DNA of 64,000 nucleotides, taken from positions 1 to 64,000 of the forward strand of contig NZ_CP059191.1 in NCBI RefSeq assembly GCF_014251575.1. The letters are read 5' to 3'. The notes under the pieces are model-generated. The model was not told the DNA's origin. It saw only the letters and a program-made list of their open reading frames with translations, and made no database searches. Positions 56,188 to 64,000 of this stretch are shown here, in pieces; position 1 is the stretch's first letter; every line of letters starts with the position of its first letter. The DNA comes from Blattabacterium cuenoti. GTDB taxonomy: Bacteria; Bacteroidota; Bacteroidia; Flavobacteriales; Blattabacteriaceae. Both the position numbers and the translations under genes were made by a program.

Positions 56188-57378
56188 ATGATAACAAAGG
56201 TCAAAGTCCCTTCTCCAGGAGAATCAATTACGGAAGTAGAGATTTCCACATGGTTCGTTAAAGATGGTGATTATGTTTCTAAAGGACAAAGGATAGCAGA
56301 AATAGATTCAGATAAGGCTACTTTAGAAATTTCTGCAGAAGAGAATGGAGTGATAAGCTTAATGGTAAAAAAAGGAGAAAAAATACGAGTTGGAGATGTA
56401 TTGTGCCATATCGACACTTCTAAAAAATGCATAAAAGAATTTCATAATAAAGAAAAGAAGAATAAGAAAGAGTTTCATTCCGTAAATGCAAAAATTCTTT
56501 CTCCAGCTTCAAAGAAAATTTTAAAAGAAAAGAATATTCCTATAGAATCTGTTCAAGGAACAGGAAAAAATGGGAGAATTACAAAATCAGATTGTGTATT
56601 TCTTGAAAAGAAAACTTATTCTGTTGGTAGACCTATTACGATGTATAGATCAAAAACAATAACACCTCTTTCTCCTCTAAGAAAAAAGCTTTCTGAAAGA
56701 TTAGTTTCCATAAAAAATGAAACAGCCACACTAACTACATTCAATGAAGTTGATATGCAAGAAGTTTTTCTTATAAGAAGAAAATATAAAGAAATTTTTA
56801 AAGAGAAACATGGAGTTCATTTAGGATTCATGTCTTTTTTTACTATTTCTTGTATTAGAGCATTGCAGATGTATCCAGATGTTAACTCTATGATTAGTGG
56901 AGAAGAAAAAATTAATTTTGAATATTGTGACATTAGTATTGCTATATCTGGACCTAAAGGATTAATGGTTCCTGTCATACGGAATGCGGAACATTTATCA
57001 TTTCGTGGAATAGAACAGGAAATCAATAAATTATCAACAAAAATCCAGAATGGAACAATATCCATAGATGAAATGACAGGAGGAACTTTTACCATTACTA
57101 ATGGCGGAGTTTTTGGATCTATGTTATCTACTCCAATTATAAATCCACCACAAAGTGCAATATTGGGTATGCACAAAATTATGGAAAGACCTGTAGTGAT
57201 TGATGGATCTATTAAAATACGTCCTATTATGTATTTAGCTTTATCTTACGATCATAGAATAATCGATGGTAGGGAATCTGTTGGATTTTTAAAAACGGTC
57301 AAGGAATCTATAGAAAATCCAATAAAATTTTTAATGGAAGGAAGTGAAAAAAATATTCATAAAATATTAGAATTATAA
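56188..57378 (+). CDS. sucB: 2-oxoglutarate dehydrogenase E2, dihydrolipoyl succinyltransferase
   Basis: E2 core of the 2-oxoglutarate dehydrogenase complex, moving succinyl from lipoate to CoA. The lipoyl domain occupies about 1-77 with the modified lysine in EIDSDKATLEI (K43). The E3/E1-binding domain (SPASKKILKEKNIPIESVQG) is near 108-145. The catalytic domain carries GGTFTITNGGVFGS and the active site SYDHRIIDGRESVGFL. 396 residues. Adjacent to sucA, which fixes its assignment against the other E2 at 6106. Confidence 0.96.
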   Translation: MITKVKVPSPGESITEVEISTWFVKDGDYVSKGQRIAEIDSDKATLEISAEENGVISLMVKKGEKIRVGDVLCHIDTSKKCIKEFHNKEKKNKKEFHSVNAKILSPASKKILKEKNIPIESVQGTGKNGRITKSDCVFLEKKTYSVGRPITMYRSKTITPLSPLRKKLSERLVSIKNETATLTTFNEVDMQEVFLIRRKYKEIFKEKHGVHLGFMSFFTISCIRALQMYPDVNSMISGEEKINFEYCDISIAISGPKGLMVPVIRNAEHLSFRGIEQEINKLSTKIQNGTISIDEMTGGTFTITNGGVFGSMLSTPIINPPQSAILGMHKIMERPVVIDGSIKIRPIMYLALSYDHRIIDGRESVGFLKTVKESIENPIKFLMEGSEKNIHKILEL

Positions 57379-57401
57379 AAAAAAGAAGATAAAATGATAT
57401 T

Positions 57402-58526
57402 ATGAAAAATATTATTCTTGTTTTTTTTTCTTTTGTTATTTTGTTTTTATCAGATATTGATCCGGGTTATAATCATTTTATAACAAAAAAAAAAGAAGAT
57501 AAAACATATAACTCTACAATTAACACAGCTTCCATTAATATAATTTTTATGTTGCCTTTGTTTTTTAGTTCCGTAAAAGACGAAAAAATAAATCACGAAA
57601 GTAAAAAGTTGAGTGAAAATGCTTTATCCTTTTATCTTGGAGCTCAAAGTGCTATTGATTTTCTTTTATTAAAAAAAAAGAAAATAAATGTTCAAGTTTT
57701 TGATACAAAAAATGAAAAAAAGAGGATAAAAAATTTCATCCATTCATATAATTTATCTAATACTCATGCTATTATAGGTCCTTTTTTTCGTTCTTCTTTA
57801 GAAGAAGTTGCTAAAAATAACAAAAATACGCCTATTATTTCTCCACTGATAGCTTCTGACTCTTTAAATTATTATCCAAATGTTATTCAATCAGAAACAA
57901 AAGATATTTATCTTGTAGAACCTATTTTAGAAAAAATAAAATTTATTTATCAAAAAAATAAAATAAAAACTTTGTATTTGATAGGTGAGGATCCATCTAA
58001 AAAAATGACAAATTTTCTAAAAAAGAAGCTATTACAATGGAATATTCATTTTCAAATTTATTATTTGAAAAATAATTTTGTTCATATTAGTCAAAATATT
58101 CCTTTTTTTGCTATTTTTTTAGGAGGAAATCCTGTATTAGGAAAAGATTTTATTGATTTTATTAAAAATAATGAAAAAATAATCCCTTTTGGAGTAGGTT
58201 ATCATAATATTTATGACAAAAATATTTCCTTACTCAGAAAATATAAATTTATATTCACAAAAAAATATCATTTGAATCAAAATGATGAAAATAAAAGAAA
58301 AATGTTTCATTTTATAAAAAATAAATTTGTAAATCACTTAAATAAATACCAATTATTGGGATTCGATTTAACTTATGACATCCTAGAAAAACTTTTTGAA
58401 AACAAAAATTTATTTAAGACAATAGACAAAAGATCTTTTTCAGGATTAATCAGAAAATATAAATATCATAAAGTATCTGATAAAGGAGGATATATAAATA
58501 AGGGATTGTGGGTTATACGTTTTTGA
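57402..58526 (+). CDS. predicted exported periplasmic-binding-protein-fold protein
   Basis: 374 residues with an N-terminal signal-like hydrophobic segment (IILVFFSFVILFLSD). The body looks like the type 1 periplasmic-binding fold: a first strand INIIFMLPLFFSS, LGAQSAIDFLLLKKKKINVQ, then THAIIGPFFRSSLEEVAK with NTPIISPLIASDSLN. Flavobacterial homologues that I recall carry several LysM repeats before this domain; none is visible here. A poly-A run of ten (57485-57494) lies near the start. Function unknown; an envelope or peptidoglycan-related role is inference only. Follows sucB by 23 bases and is convergent with the next gene. Confidence 0.65.
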   Translation: MKNIILVFFSFVILFLSDIDPGYNHFITKKKEDKTYNSTINTASINIIFMLPLFFSSVKDEKINHESKKLSENALSFYLGAQSAIDFLLLKKKKINVQVFDTKNEKKRIKNFIHSYNLSNTHAIIGPFFRSSLEEVAKNNKNTPIISPLIASDSLNYYPNVIQSETKDIYLVEPILEKIKFIYQKNKIKTLYLIGEDPSKKMTNFLKKKLLQWNIHFQIYYLKNNFVHISQNIPFFAIFLGGNPVLGKDFIDFIKNNEKIIPFGVGYHNIYDKNISLLRKYKFIFTKKYHLNQNDENKRKMFHFIKNKFVNHLNKYQLLGFDLTYDILEKLFENKNLFKTIDKRSFSGLIRKYKYHKVSDKGGYINKGLWVIRF

Positions 58527-58529
58527 TTT

Positions 58530-59078
58530 TTAATTTCTAATATAAGGATTTTGTCTTTTTACAATATTCATTTTTTTCATTTGAATTTTTATAATTTGAA
58601 TTTGATCATGTAACAATCCAGAAATATCTGTTTTTTTCGCTTCCCACAATAAAAGTTCAGCTCTTTTCTTATCTCCTTTTGATAAAGACGCTATTGCAAG
58701 ATTCAATTTTGCAATGGCTATGTTTTGTTTAAATTTGAGTCCAAAATCCAAAGCCTTCTGCATATAATTTTCTGATTGAAGTATATTTTTTTCTGAATAC
58801 AAAATTCCATTTAAAAAATAAAAATAAGCCATTTGATTCTTAGTAAGTTGTAATTCAGGGTTTTTAACATATTCTAAATACTTTTTTAATCCATTCATAT
58901 CTTTTTTACGTATTTTTAAAAAAGCCAATAATAAAAATTCATTTCTAAAAATAAAAAAAATAGGGATCAAACTTAATAAAAATAGAATACTTCCATAGAA
59001 ATAATTTTTCTGAAAAAATAGAAAAATAGATACTAAAAAAATTAATAAAAATAATATTACTTTTGAATACTTACTCAT
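58530..59078 (-). CDS. membrane-anchored TPR-like protein of unknown function
   Basis: 182-residue protein with two N-terminal hydrophobic segments (about 7-22 and 27-45) and a helical, TPR-like remainder: YFYFLNGILYSEKNILQSEN, YMQKALDFGLKFKQNIAIAK and LASLSKGDKKRAELLLWEAK resemble successive helical pairs. I do not recognise a named family member. The frame is real: codon use and length fit, and it lies in a cooriented trio with the esterase and the LolD-like gene. A scaffold role is a guess from the repeat type only. Confidence 0.7.
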   Translation of the reverse strand: MSKYSKVILFLLIFLVSIFLFFQKNYFYGSILFLLSLIPIFFIFRNEFLLLAFLKIRKKDMNGLKKYLEYVKNPELQLTKNQMAYFYFLNGILYSEKNILQSENYMQKALDFGLKFKQNIAIAKLNLAIASLSKGDKKRAELLLWEAKKTDISGLLHDQIQIIKIQMKKMNIVKRQNPYIRN

Positions 59079-59093
59079 GATTGAATTTTTTAT

Positions 59094-59756
59094 TCAAATA
59101 TTTTTTTTTTTGATCCAATTAATAAGATCTTGGTAATTTAGACTATTTAAAGTATGTCCAGATTCATATTCTTTGTAATGTAAAGAAAGGATTTTCTGCT
59201 TATTAAGAAACTTTAATCCTCTTTTTGTCCAACTTAAAGGAATTACTGTATCATATTTTCCATGAGATATAAAAAATTCTAAATGAGTATAAATATTTGG
59301 ATTCATTTTTTCCGTCAAAAGACTTTTTTCTAAATATCCACTCAAAGCGATTACTTTTTTTATTTTATTAGGTTTTTTTAAGGCTATAGCATAGCTCAAA
59401 ATAGCTCCTTGACTAAAACCACATAACCAAACTTTATTTTCTTTTAATTTATACTCTTGAATAGCTTCATCTATAAAAAAAGATATTTTTTCAATAGTTT
59501 TTTGAGCTTGTAAAATATTAATAAATTTTTTTTCATTAGAAAAATCAATATCATACCAAGAATATTTATCTATTCCAATGGAATAAATTCCTTGAATGCT
59601 AATTATGAAAAAATTTTCAGGAAGATCTTTTTTGAAAGAAAAAAGATCTCTTTCATTGCTTCCATATCCGTGAATCATCAAAAAAAGAGCAATTTCATTT
59701 TCATTGTTCGGTTTTTTTATAATATGTTTAATAGAAAGTTGATTTTTTAAAAGCAT
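59094..59756 (-). CDS. alpha/beta-hydrolase, phospholipase/carboxylesterase family
   Basis: Serine hydrolase of 220 residues. The nucleophile elbow is VWLCGFSQGAILSYAIALKK (GxSxG), the acid is Asp in SHGKYDTVIPLSW, and the catalytic His is in YESGHTLNS. MIHGYGSNERDLFSF supplies the oxyanion-hole region. It resembles the YpfH/lysophospholipase-like group; substrate is not predictable. The end of the gene contains an eleven-T run on the plus strand (59101-59111) encoding the terminal lysines. Lies 8 bases downstream of the LolD-like gene. Confidence 0.85.
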   Translation of the reverse strand: MLLKNQLSIKHIIKKPNNENEIALFLMIHGYGSNERDLFSFKKDLPENFFIISIQGIYSIGIDKYSWYDIDFSNEKKFINILQAQKTIEKISFFIDEAIQEYKLKENKVWLCGFSQGAILSYAIALKKPNKIKKVIALSGYLEKSLLTEKMNPNIYTHLEFFISHGKYDTVIPLSWTKRGLKFLNKQKILSLHYKEYESGHTLNSLNYQDLINWIKKKNI

Positions 59757-59764
59757 AAAATATG

Positions 59765-60442
59765 TTATTTTTTATTCATTTGATATACTGTTCCATTTTC
59801 TATTTTTAGTTTTTCATCAGACATGTCTGCTAATTGCATATTGTGAGTGACAATTAAAAAAGTTTGTTTTAGTTTCTTTCTAAAGAAAAAAAAATTATGT
59901 AATTCATCCGCATTTTTTTTATCTAAATTTCCAGAAGGTTCATCTGCAAAAATGATTTTAGGATTATTAATTAAAGCTCTTGCTACAGATAATCTTTGTT
60001 TTTGTCCTCCAGATAGTTCTTCTGGTTTTGAATCTTCATATTTAGAAAGATTTAATTGGTTTAATAAATTTTTAGCTTTTCTTTTTACATCGTTTTTATT
60101 TTTTCTGTTTATAAATCCCGGCAAACAAATGTTTTCTAATGCAGTAAATTCAGGAAGAAGTAGAGGTGTTTGAAATACAAAACCTATTGTTTGATTTCTT
60201 AAAATAGAAAGCTCTTTTTCTGAAAGAGATAAGACATCTTTTCCATTGATTCTTAGAACAGTTTTTATTTTTTTTTTTAGAGTAGGTTTTTCCAAAGTTC
60301 CTAATATATGTAACAGTGTACTTTTTCCTGCCCCAGATTCACCCAAAATACACACCATATTACCTTCTTTCACAAAAAGATTCACTCCTTTGATTACTTC
60401 ATCTTTTCCAAAAGATTTGTAAATATTTTCAGCATGAATCAT
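59765..60442 (-). CDS. ABC transporter ATP-binding protein, LolD-like
   Basis: 225-residue ATPase with Walker A GESGAGKST (34-42), Q-loop GFVFQTPLLLPEFTALENI, signature LSGGQKQRLSVARAL, Walker B IIFADEPSGNLD and the His switch VTHNMQLAD. ADEPSGNLD is characteristic of the LolD/MacB group, which extracts lipoproteins or drives other envelope steps. No permease is adjacent; lnt in this window shows lipoproteins are still matured, so a LolCDE role is plausible. First gene of a minus-strand trio; divergent from sucC with 111 bases between. Confidence 0.85.
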   Translation of the reverse strand: MIHAENIYKSFGKDEVIKGVNLFVKEGNMVCILGESGAGKSTLLHILGTLEKPTLKKKIKTVLRINGKDVLSLSEKELSILRNQTIGFVFQTPLLLPEFTALENICLPGFINRKNKNDVKRKAKNLLNQLNLSKYEDSKPEELSGGQKQRLSVARALINNPKIIFADEPSGNLDKKNADELHNFFFFRKKLKQTFLIVTHNMQLADMSDEKLKIENGTVYQMNKK

Positions 60443-60553
60443 TTTCCGTAAATTTAAAACTCTTTAATCATAAACCAAATCAACAAGTTAAAGAAACATT
60501 TCAAAAATAAGCGAATTTTAGTTTAAATTTACTTATAAATAAAATTATTTTCA

Positions 60554-61762
60554 ATGAATTTACATGAATACCAAGGTAGAGAAATACTGAATTCTTTTTC
60601 AATTCAAGTTCCATATGGAATACTTGCTTCTTCTCCAGAAGAAGCTGTAGAAGCAGCAAAAATTATTTTTAAAAGAACTGAAAAAAAATCTTTGGTGATT
60701 AAAGCCCAAATACATGCAGGAGGACGTGGAAAAGCTGGTGGTATTCAAATAGCGAAAACTTTAGATGAAGTTTATGAAAAATCGAAAAATATTTTAGGAA
60801 AATTTCTAGTTACTCCACAAACTTCTAAAAAAGGAAAGTTAGTTAGAAAAATTTTATTGTCTGAAGATATCTATTCTTACGAGTTAACCCCTCCTAAAGA
60901 ATATTATCTGTCTATATTACTTAATCGTGACATAGAAAAAAATATGATAATCTATTCCAAAGAAGGAGGAATCAATATAGAAGATCTTTCAAAAAAAAAA
61001 CCAGATAAAATCTATACAGAAGAAATAGATCCAGTATTGGGATTACAATTATTTCAAATTAGAAAAATTGCTTTTAATCTGGGAATGAATAACGATTCTT
61101 TAAAAAATTTTATTTCTTTTTTAATTTCTCTTTATGAAGTTTATATAAATTTTGATGCATTGCTGTTAGAAATCAATCCTTTAATCAAAACATTTGATAA
61201 AAAAATTATTCCTGTAGATATAAAAATTGTATTAGATGATAATGCTTTGTTTCGTCATAAAAAATATTCCATAATGGATGATCAAGAAGATCTTGATCTT
61301 CTTGAAAAAGAAGCTTATAAAGCTAATTTAAATTTTTTAAAATTGGAAGGAAATGTAGGATGTATGGTCAACGGAGCGGGATTAGCTATGGCTACTATGG
61401 ATATGATTAAATTTTGTGGTGGAAAACCAGCTAACTTTTTAGATATAGGAGGTTCTGCGGATAAAGAACGTGTAGAAAAAGCTTTTTCTCTTATATTGAT
61501 GGACAAATCTGTTAAAACAATATTGATCAATATATTTGGAGGGATAGTCCGTTGTGATACAGTAGCGAAAGGAATAATTAATTCATATTCTAAAATAGAT
61601 CATGATATTAAAATTCCGGTGGTTGTTCGGTTACAAGGAACAAATGAGGAAATAGCAAAAAAAATGCTTCAAAATAGTTTTTTGCCTATTTATTCGACAG
61701 ATACATTGAAAGATGCTGCTGATAAAATTCAAGAAATTTTGCAGATAGATGCTTATGAATAA
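60554..61762 (+). CDS. sucC: succinyl-CoA ligase (ADP-forming) beta subunit
   Basis: Nucleotide-binding beta subunit that, with SucD, converts succinyl-CoA to succinate with ATP formation. The N-terminal ATP-grasp domain begins MNLHEYQGREILNSF and includes IKAQIHAGGRGKAGG. The C-terminal CoA-ligase domain has CMVNGAGLAMATMD, PANFLDIGGSAD and IFGGIVRCDTVAKGI. 402 residues. SucD is not adjacent, as in other flavobacteria where the two are separate. The 3' end overlaps the next gene (dnaX) by 14 bases. Upstream, TAAATTTA at 60524-60531 resembles a -7 element without a clear partner. Confidence 0.96.
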   Translation: MNLHEYQGREILNSFSIQVPYGILASSPEEAVEAAKIIFKRTEKKSLVIKAQIHAGGRGKAGGIQIAKTLDEVYEKSKNILGKFLVTPQTSKKGKLVRKILLSEDIYSYELTPPKEYYLSILLNRDIEKNMIIYSKEGGINIEDLSKKKPDKIYTEEIDPVLGLQLFQIRKIAFNLGMNNDSLKNFISFLISLYEVYINFDALLLEINPLIKTFDKKIIPVDIKIVLDDNALFRHKKYSIMDDQEDLDLLEKEAYKANLNFLKLEGNVGCMVNGAGLAMATMDMIKFCGGKPANFLDIGGSADKERVEKAFSLILMDKSVKTILINIFGGIVRCDTVAKGIINSYSKIDHDIKIPVVVRLQGTNEEIAKKMLQNSFLPIYSTDTLKDAADKIQEILQIDAYE

Positions 61763-63257
61763 GGTTTTTTCTGATAAAATTGTATTAGCTGATAAATATA
61801 AACCATTAAAATGGAATGGTTTGGTAGGACAATATAAGATTTCTATCACCCTAAAAAAGGCAATACAAGAAAATCGTTTATCTAAAATTTTATTTTTTTT
61901 TGGACCAAAAGGAGTAGGAAAAAATACATGTGCACATATTTTAGCTAATGAATTGAATTCATTTTCCGAATTAGAAGATTTTTCTTTAAATACGTTTGAA
62001 ATTAACGGTTTTTTTCACTCCTCATTAGAGGATATTTATAAAATTATTCATCAATCTCGCTCTTTTCCTAAAAAGGGGAAGTACAATATTTTTATTATCA
62101 AGGAAATACATAGGTTTTCTAAAGATTTTTTTGATTTTCTTTTGAAATTTATAGAAGAAAAAAATCCGCATATATTATTTATTTTTTGCGGTACAGAAGA
62201 AAAAATAGTTCCAGAATTTATTCTATCACGTTGTCAAATTTTTGAATTTGAAAGCATTTCTGTAAAAGATATTTTTTTTCATTTAAAAATGATTTCTGAA
62301 AAAGAAAACATAGAAATAGAAAATGAATCTTTATTGATTATTTCTAAGCATGTAAAAGGATCTCTGAGCAAGGCTATTCATTTATTTGATAGATTAATAT
62401 CATGTAATGAAAAAAAAATAACCAAATGTTTCATAATGAATAAATTGGGAATAATTGATGTAAAGTACTATTTTGAAATAGTAGATTATCTTTTAGATAA
62501 AAATGTTTATAAAACATTGACACTGTTAAATCAAATTTATCAAAATAAAATTGACTCTTATAATCTGGTAATTGGATTAACTAAACATTTCAGAAATTTA
62601 TTTCTTTCGAAGAATTATGAAACAGTTTCCATTTTGAAATTTAAAAAGAAAATCATACAATCTTATATCGAACAATCAAAAAAAATATCTTTCTTTTTTT
62701 TAATTCATGCTTGGAGTGTTTTCCATCGTTTGGAAAAAGAATACAGATTAAACAATCAAAATTTAAGATTGACAGTAGAAATAAATTTAATTCAATTGGT
62801 ACATTTTTTTTCTATTCATAAAAGAAATCATGAAAATTCTCTAATAGAAAAAGAGAGTAAAGAATTTTCCTCTTATAAAGAAAATGAAAAAATTCATTTT
62901 TTACAAAAAAATTGGATCAAGTTCGTACAAAAATTTTCAGAAAAGATAAATCCTATTTATTTAGATTTTTTGAAAAATGAAATCCAATTTCAAGTCATAA
63001 AAAATAAAATATTTTTTATGATTCCTTGTAAACTGGAAAACAGAGATTTTTTATCAATTCAAACCAATTTTGAAAAATTGGTCAAAAAAAAATTAAATAA
63101 TCCACATTTGGAATTTAAAGTAATAAAAAAAGATTCAAAAAAATATCCAATAGAACAGTACAATTTTTTGTCTCAAAAAAATAAATTAGTAGAAACATTA
63201 ATAGAAAGATTGAATTTAAAAATATCTTCTTCACAAGAAGAAAAAAACCTTTTATAA
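61749..63257 (+). CDS. dnaX: DNA polymerase III subunit gamma/tau with degenerate ATPase motifs
   Basis: Clamp-loader motor subunit homologue, 502 residues. The N-terminus ADKYKPLKWNGLVGQ, the segment DFSLNTFEINGFFHSSLEDI, ILSRCQIFEFESI (SRC Arg finger, 160-162) and the domain III segment LTKHFRNLFLSK identify DnaX rather than delta-prime. ATPase motifs are altered: P-loop GPKGVGKNT (52-60) has Asn after the Lys, Walker B IIKEIHRFS (116-124) has Lys for Asp, and the sensor 2 segment reads GSLSKAI in place of GSLRDAL. No zinc-binding Cys cluster is visible. Starts inside the end of sucC; alternative ATG two codons later. Confidence 0.88.
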   Translation: MLMNKVFSDKIVLADKYKPLKWNGLVGQYKISITLKKAIQENRLSKILFFFGPKGVGKNTCAHILANELNSFSELEDFSLNTFEINGFFHSSLEDIYKIIHQSRSFPKKGKYNIFIIKEIHRFSKDFFDFLLKFIEEKNPHILFIFCGTEEKIVPEFILSRCQIFEFESISVKDIFFHLKMISEKENIEIENESLLIISKHVKGSLSKAIHLFDRLISCNEKKITKCFIMNKLGIIDVKYYFEIVDYLLDKNVYKTLTLLNQIYQNKIDSYNLVIGLTKHFRNLFLSKNYETVSILKFKKKIIQSYIEQSKKISFFFLIHAWSVFHRLEKEYRLNNQNLRLTVEINLIQLVHFFSIHKRNHENSLIEKESKEFSSYKENEKIHFLQKNWIKFVQKFSEKINPIYLDFLKNEIQFQVIKNKIFFMIPCKLENRDFLSIQTNFEKLVKKKLNNPHLEFKVIKKDSKKYPIEQYNFLSQKNKLVETLIERLNLKISSSQEEKNLL

Positions 63258-63371
63258 TCAACAAACTTGATGTTAAAATTTTTCTAAAAAATTTATATTC
63301 ATTTTCTAAGAAAATTGATAATATGTTTTATCTTTTTTATGAACACTAAACACTTTTAATGATTTTAATTT

Positions 63372-64000
63372 ATGATTCATTATTACTCGTCAAACAGTAG
63401 AAAAAAAATTTTTTTCTCTTCTGCTTATTCAGATGAAGATATTGAAAATGATAGTTCTACTTCTTCTTACGGATCTGGAGGAAGTGGAACAGGTTCCGGT
63501 TATTATGGAGGAGCCTCAATCAGAAGCAAAACTCCTGTTTTGGATAATTTTGGAAGAGATTTGAATGCTATGGCAATGAAAGGAAAATTAGATCCTGTAG
63601 TAGGGAGAAACAAAGAAGTAGAACGTGTATCTCAAATATTGAGTAGAAGAAAAAAAAATAATCCTTTACTCATAGGAGAACCTGGAGTTGGTAAGTCTGC
63701 GATAGCTGAAGGATTAGCACTACGTATTGTACAAAAAAAAGTTTCTAGAGTATTATACAATAAAAGAGTAGTTGTTTTGGATTTAGCCAGCTTAGTTGCT
63801 GGAACTAAATATAGAGGACAATTTGAAGAAAGAATGAAGGCAATTATAAATGAATCAGAAAAAAATGCAGATTTAATCCTTTTTATAGATGAAATTCACA
63901 CTATGATTGGTGCAGGAGGGACTACTGGATCATTAGATGCGTCGAACATATTTAAACCTGCTTTAGCAAGAGGAGATATTCAATGTATTGGTGCTACCAC
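63372..64000 (+). CDS. clpC: ClpC-type AAA+ unfoldase lacking the N-terminal domain (partial, runs off window)
   Basis: Frame open from ATG 63372 to the window end (209 codons). After about 50 residues, including a Gly/Ser/Tyr-rich stretch ([15 protein letters not shown]), comes [13 protein letters not shown], the standard entry to the D1 ATPase of flavobacterial ClpC. P-loop GEPGVGKS is at 102-109, the pore loop KYRG at 146-149 and Walker B LFIDEIH at 170-176. The ~150-residue Clp_N adaptor-binding domain that normally precedes this is absent: an in-frame TAA lies at 63366-63368, and only 114 bases separate the ATG from dnaX. D2 and the ClpP-binding loop lie beyond the window. Probable partner: ClpP at 39709. 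Confidence 0.88.
   Translation, partial: MIHYYSSNSRKKIFFSSAYSDEDIENDSSTSSYGSGGSGTGSGYYGGASIRSKTPVLDNFGRDLNAMAMKGKLDPVVGRNKEVERVSQILSRRKKNNPLLIGEPGVGKSAIAEGLALRIVQKKVSRVLYNKRVVVLDLASLVAGTKYRGQFEERMKAIINESEKNADLILFIDEIHTMIGAGGTTGSLDASNIFKPALARGDIQCIGAT

Noticed and set aside
56817..57176. 119-codon open frame antisense to sucB
   Set aside because: Lies wholly opposite the conserved catalytic domain of sucB; no family resemblance.
59847..60173. 108-codon open frame antisense to the LolD-like gene
   Set aside because: Shadow of a well-supported ABC ATPase; composition is serine/phenylalanine-rich as expected from the complement of A-rich codons.
61749..63257. Possibility that the DnaX-like protein is delta-prime (HolB)
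   Set aside because: Length, the N-terminal KYKP motif, the FELDAASNNS-like segment and domain III sequence all align with DnaX; delta-prime is shorter.
1..64000. CRISPR arrays, insertion sequences, prophage, secretion or defence systems
   Set aside because: No repeated spacer structure, transposase, integrase or terminal inverted repeats found on either strand.

Overview
The window is a dense, strongly A+T-rich bacterial chromosome segment with flavobacterial gene content and gene order: nusA-infB, lptD-ridA, tsaD beside tamB, flippase-dut-nucleotidyltransferase, a fused CcsBA cytochrome c factor, and separate sucAB and sucC. Reduced size, near-absence of intergenic DNA, poly-A/poly-T tracts inside genes, and the lack of transposons, phage genes or CRISPR point to an obligate insect endosymbiont of the Bacteroidota. 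A Blattabacterium-type cockroach symbiont is my best inference; no host or rRNA marker lies in the window to prove it.

Layout. 1-5618 (+): translation block nusA, infB, aspS. 5604-7299 (-): a 2-oxoacid dehydrogenase E2 and inorganic pyrophosphatase. 7406-8932 (+): NAD(P)H-hydrate repair. 8922-16517 (-): cell-shape operon mreB-mreC-mreD-mrdA-rodA, then tmRNA and lnt. 16605-25151 (+): folK, lptD, ridA, an LptA/OstA-like protein, an aminotransferase, truA and an ABC exporter. 25148-28739: surA (-), lptB and thiN (+), mdh (-). 28834-37295: gcvP (+), tsaD (-), tamB and an Lrp/AsnC regulator (+). 37398-39711 (+): a PgpH-type HD phosphodiesterase and three tRNAs (Ser, Pro, Arg). clpP (-) follows, then a long plus-strand run 40513-58526: flippase, dUTPase-like protein, nucleotidyltransferase, tatA, lytic transglycosylase, recA, metallo-hydrolase, ccsBA, plsC, alaS, sucA, sucB and a periplasmic-binding-like protein. 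58530-60442 (-): TPR membrane protein, esterase, LolD-like ATPase. 60554-64000 (+): sucC, dnaX and the start of clpC, which runs off the window.

How the genes work together. Four genes serve the lower TCA cycle (sucA, sucB, sucC, mdh) and gcvP feeds one-carbon metabolism. A large share maintains the envelope: LPS export (lptB, lptD, OstA-like), outer-membrane assembly (surA, tamB), lipoproteins (lnt, lolD-like), peptidoglycan elongation and turnover (mre/mrd genes, lytic transglycosylase). Quality control is represented by tmRNA, ClpP and ClpC.

The most interesting signals are erosion of otherwise conserved machines. DnaX has lost several clamp-loader ATPase residues. The dUTPase-like protein keeps its place in the operon and its C-terminal motif but not its catalytic motifs. 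ClpC begins without its N-terminal domain. Two good matches to the Bacteroidota promoter (TTTG and TAnnTTTG) lie before sucA and gcvP. The only gene-free stretch over 300 bases (10635-10999) is occupied by tmRNA. The next longest gaps (36642-36776, 63258-63371, 60443-60553, 7300-7405, 37296-37397) hold only candidate promoters or nothing I recognise.
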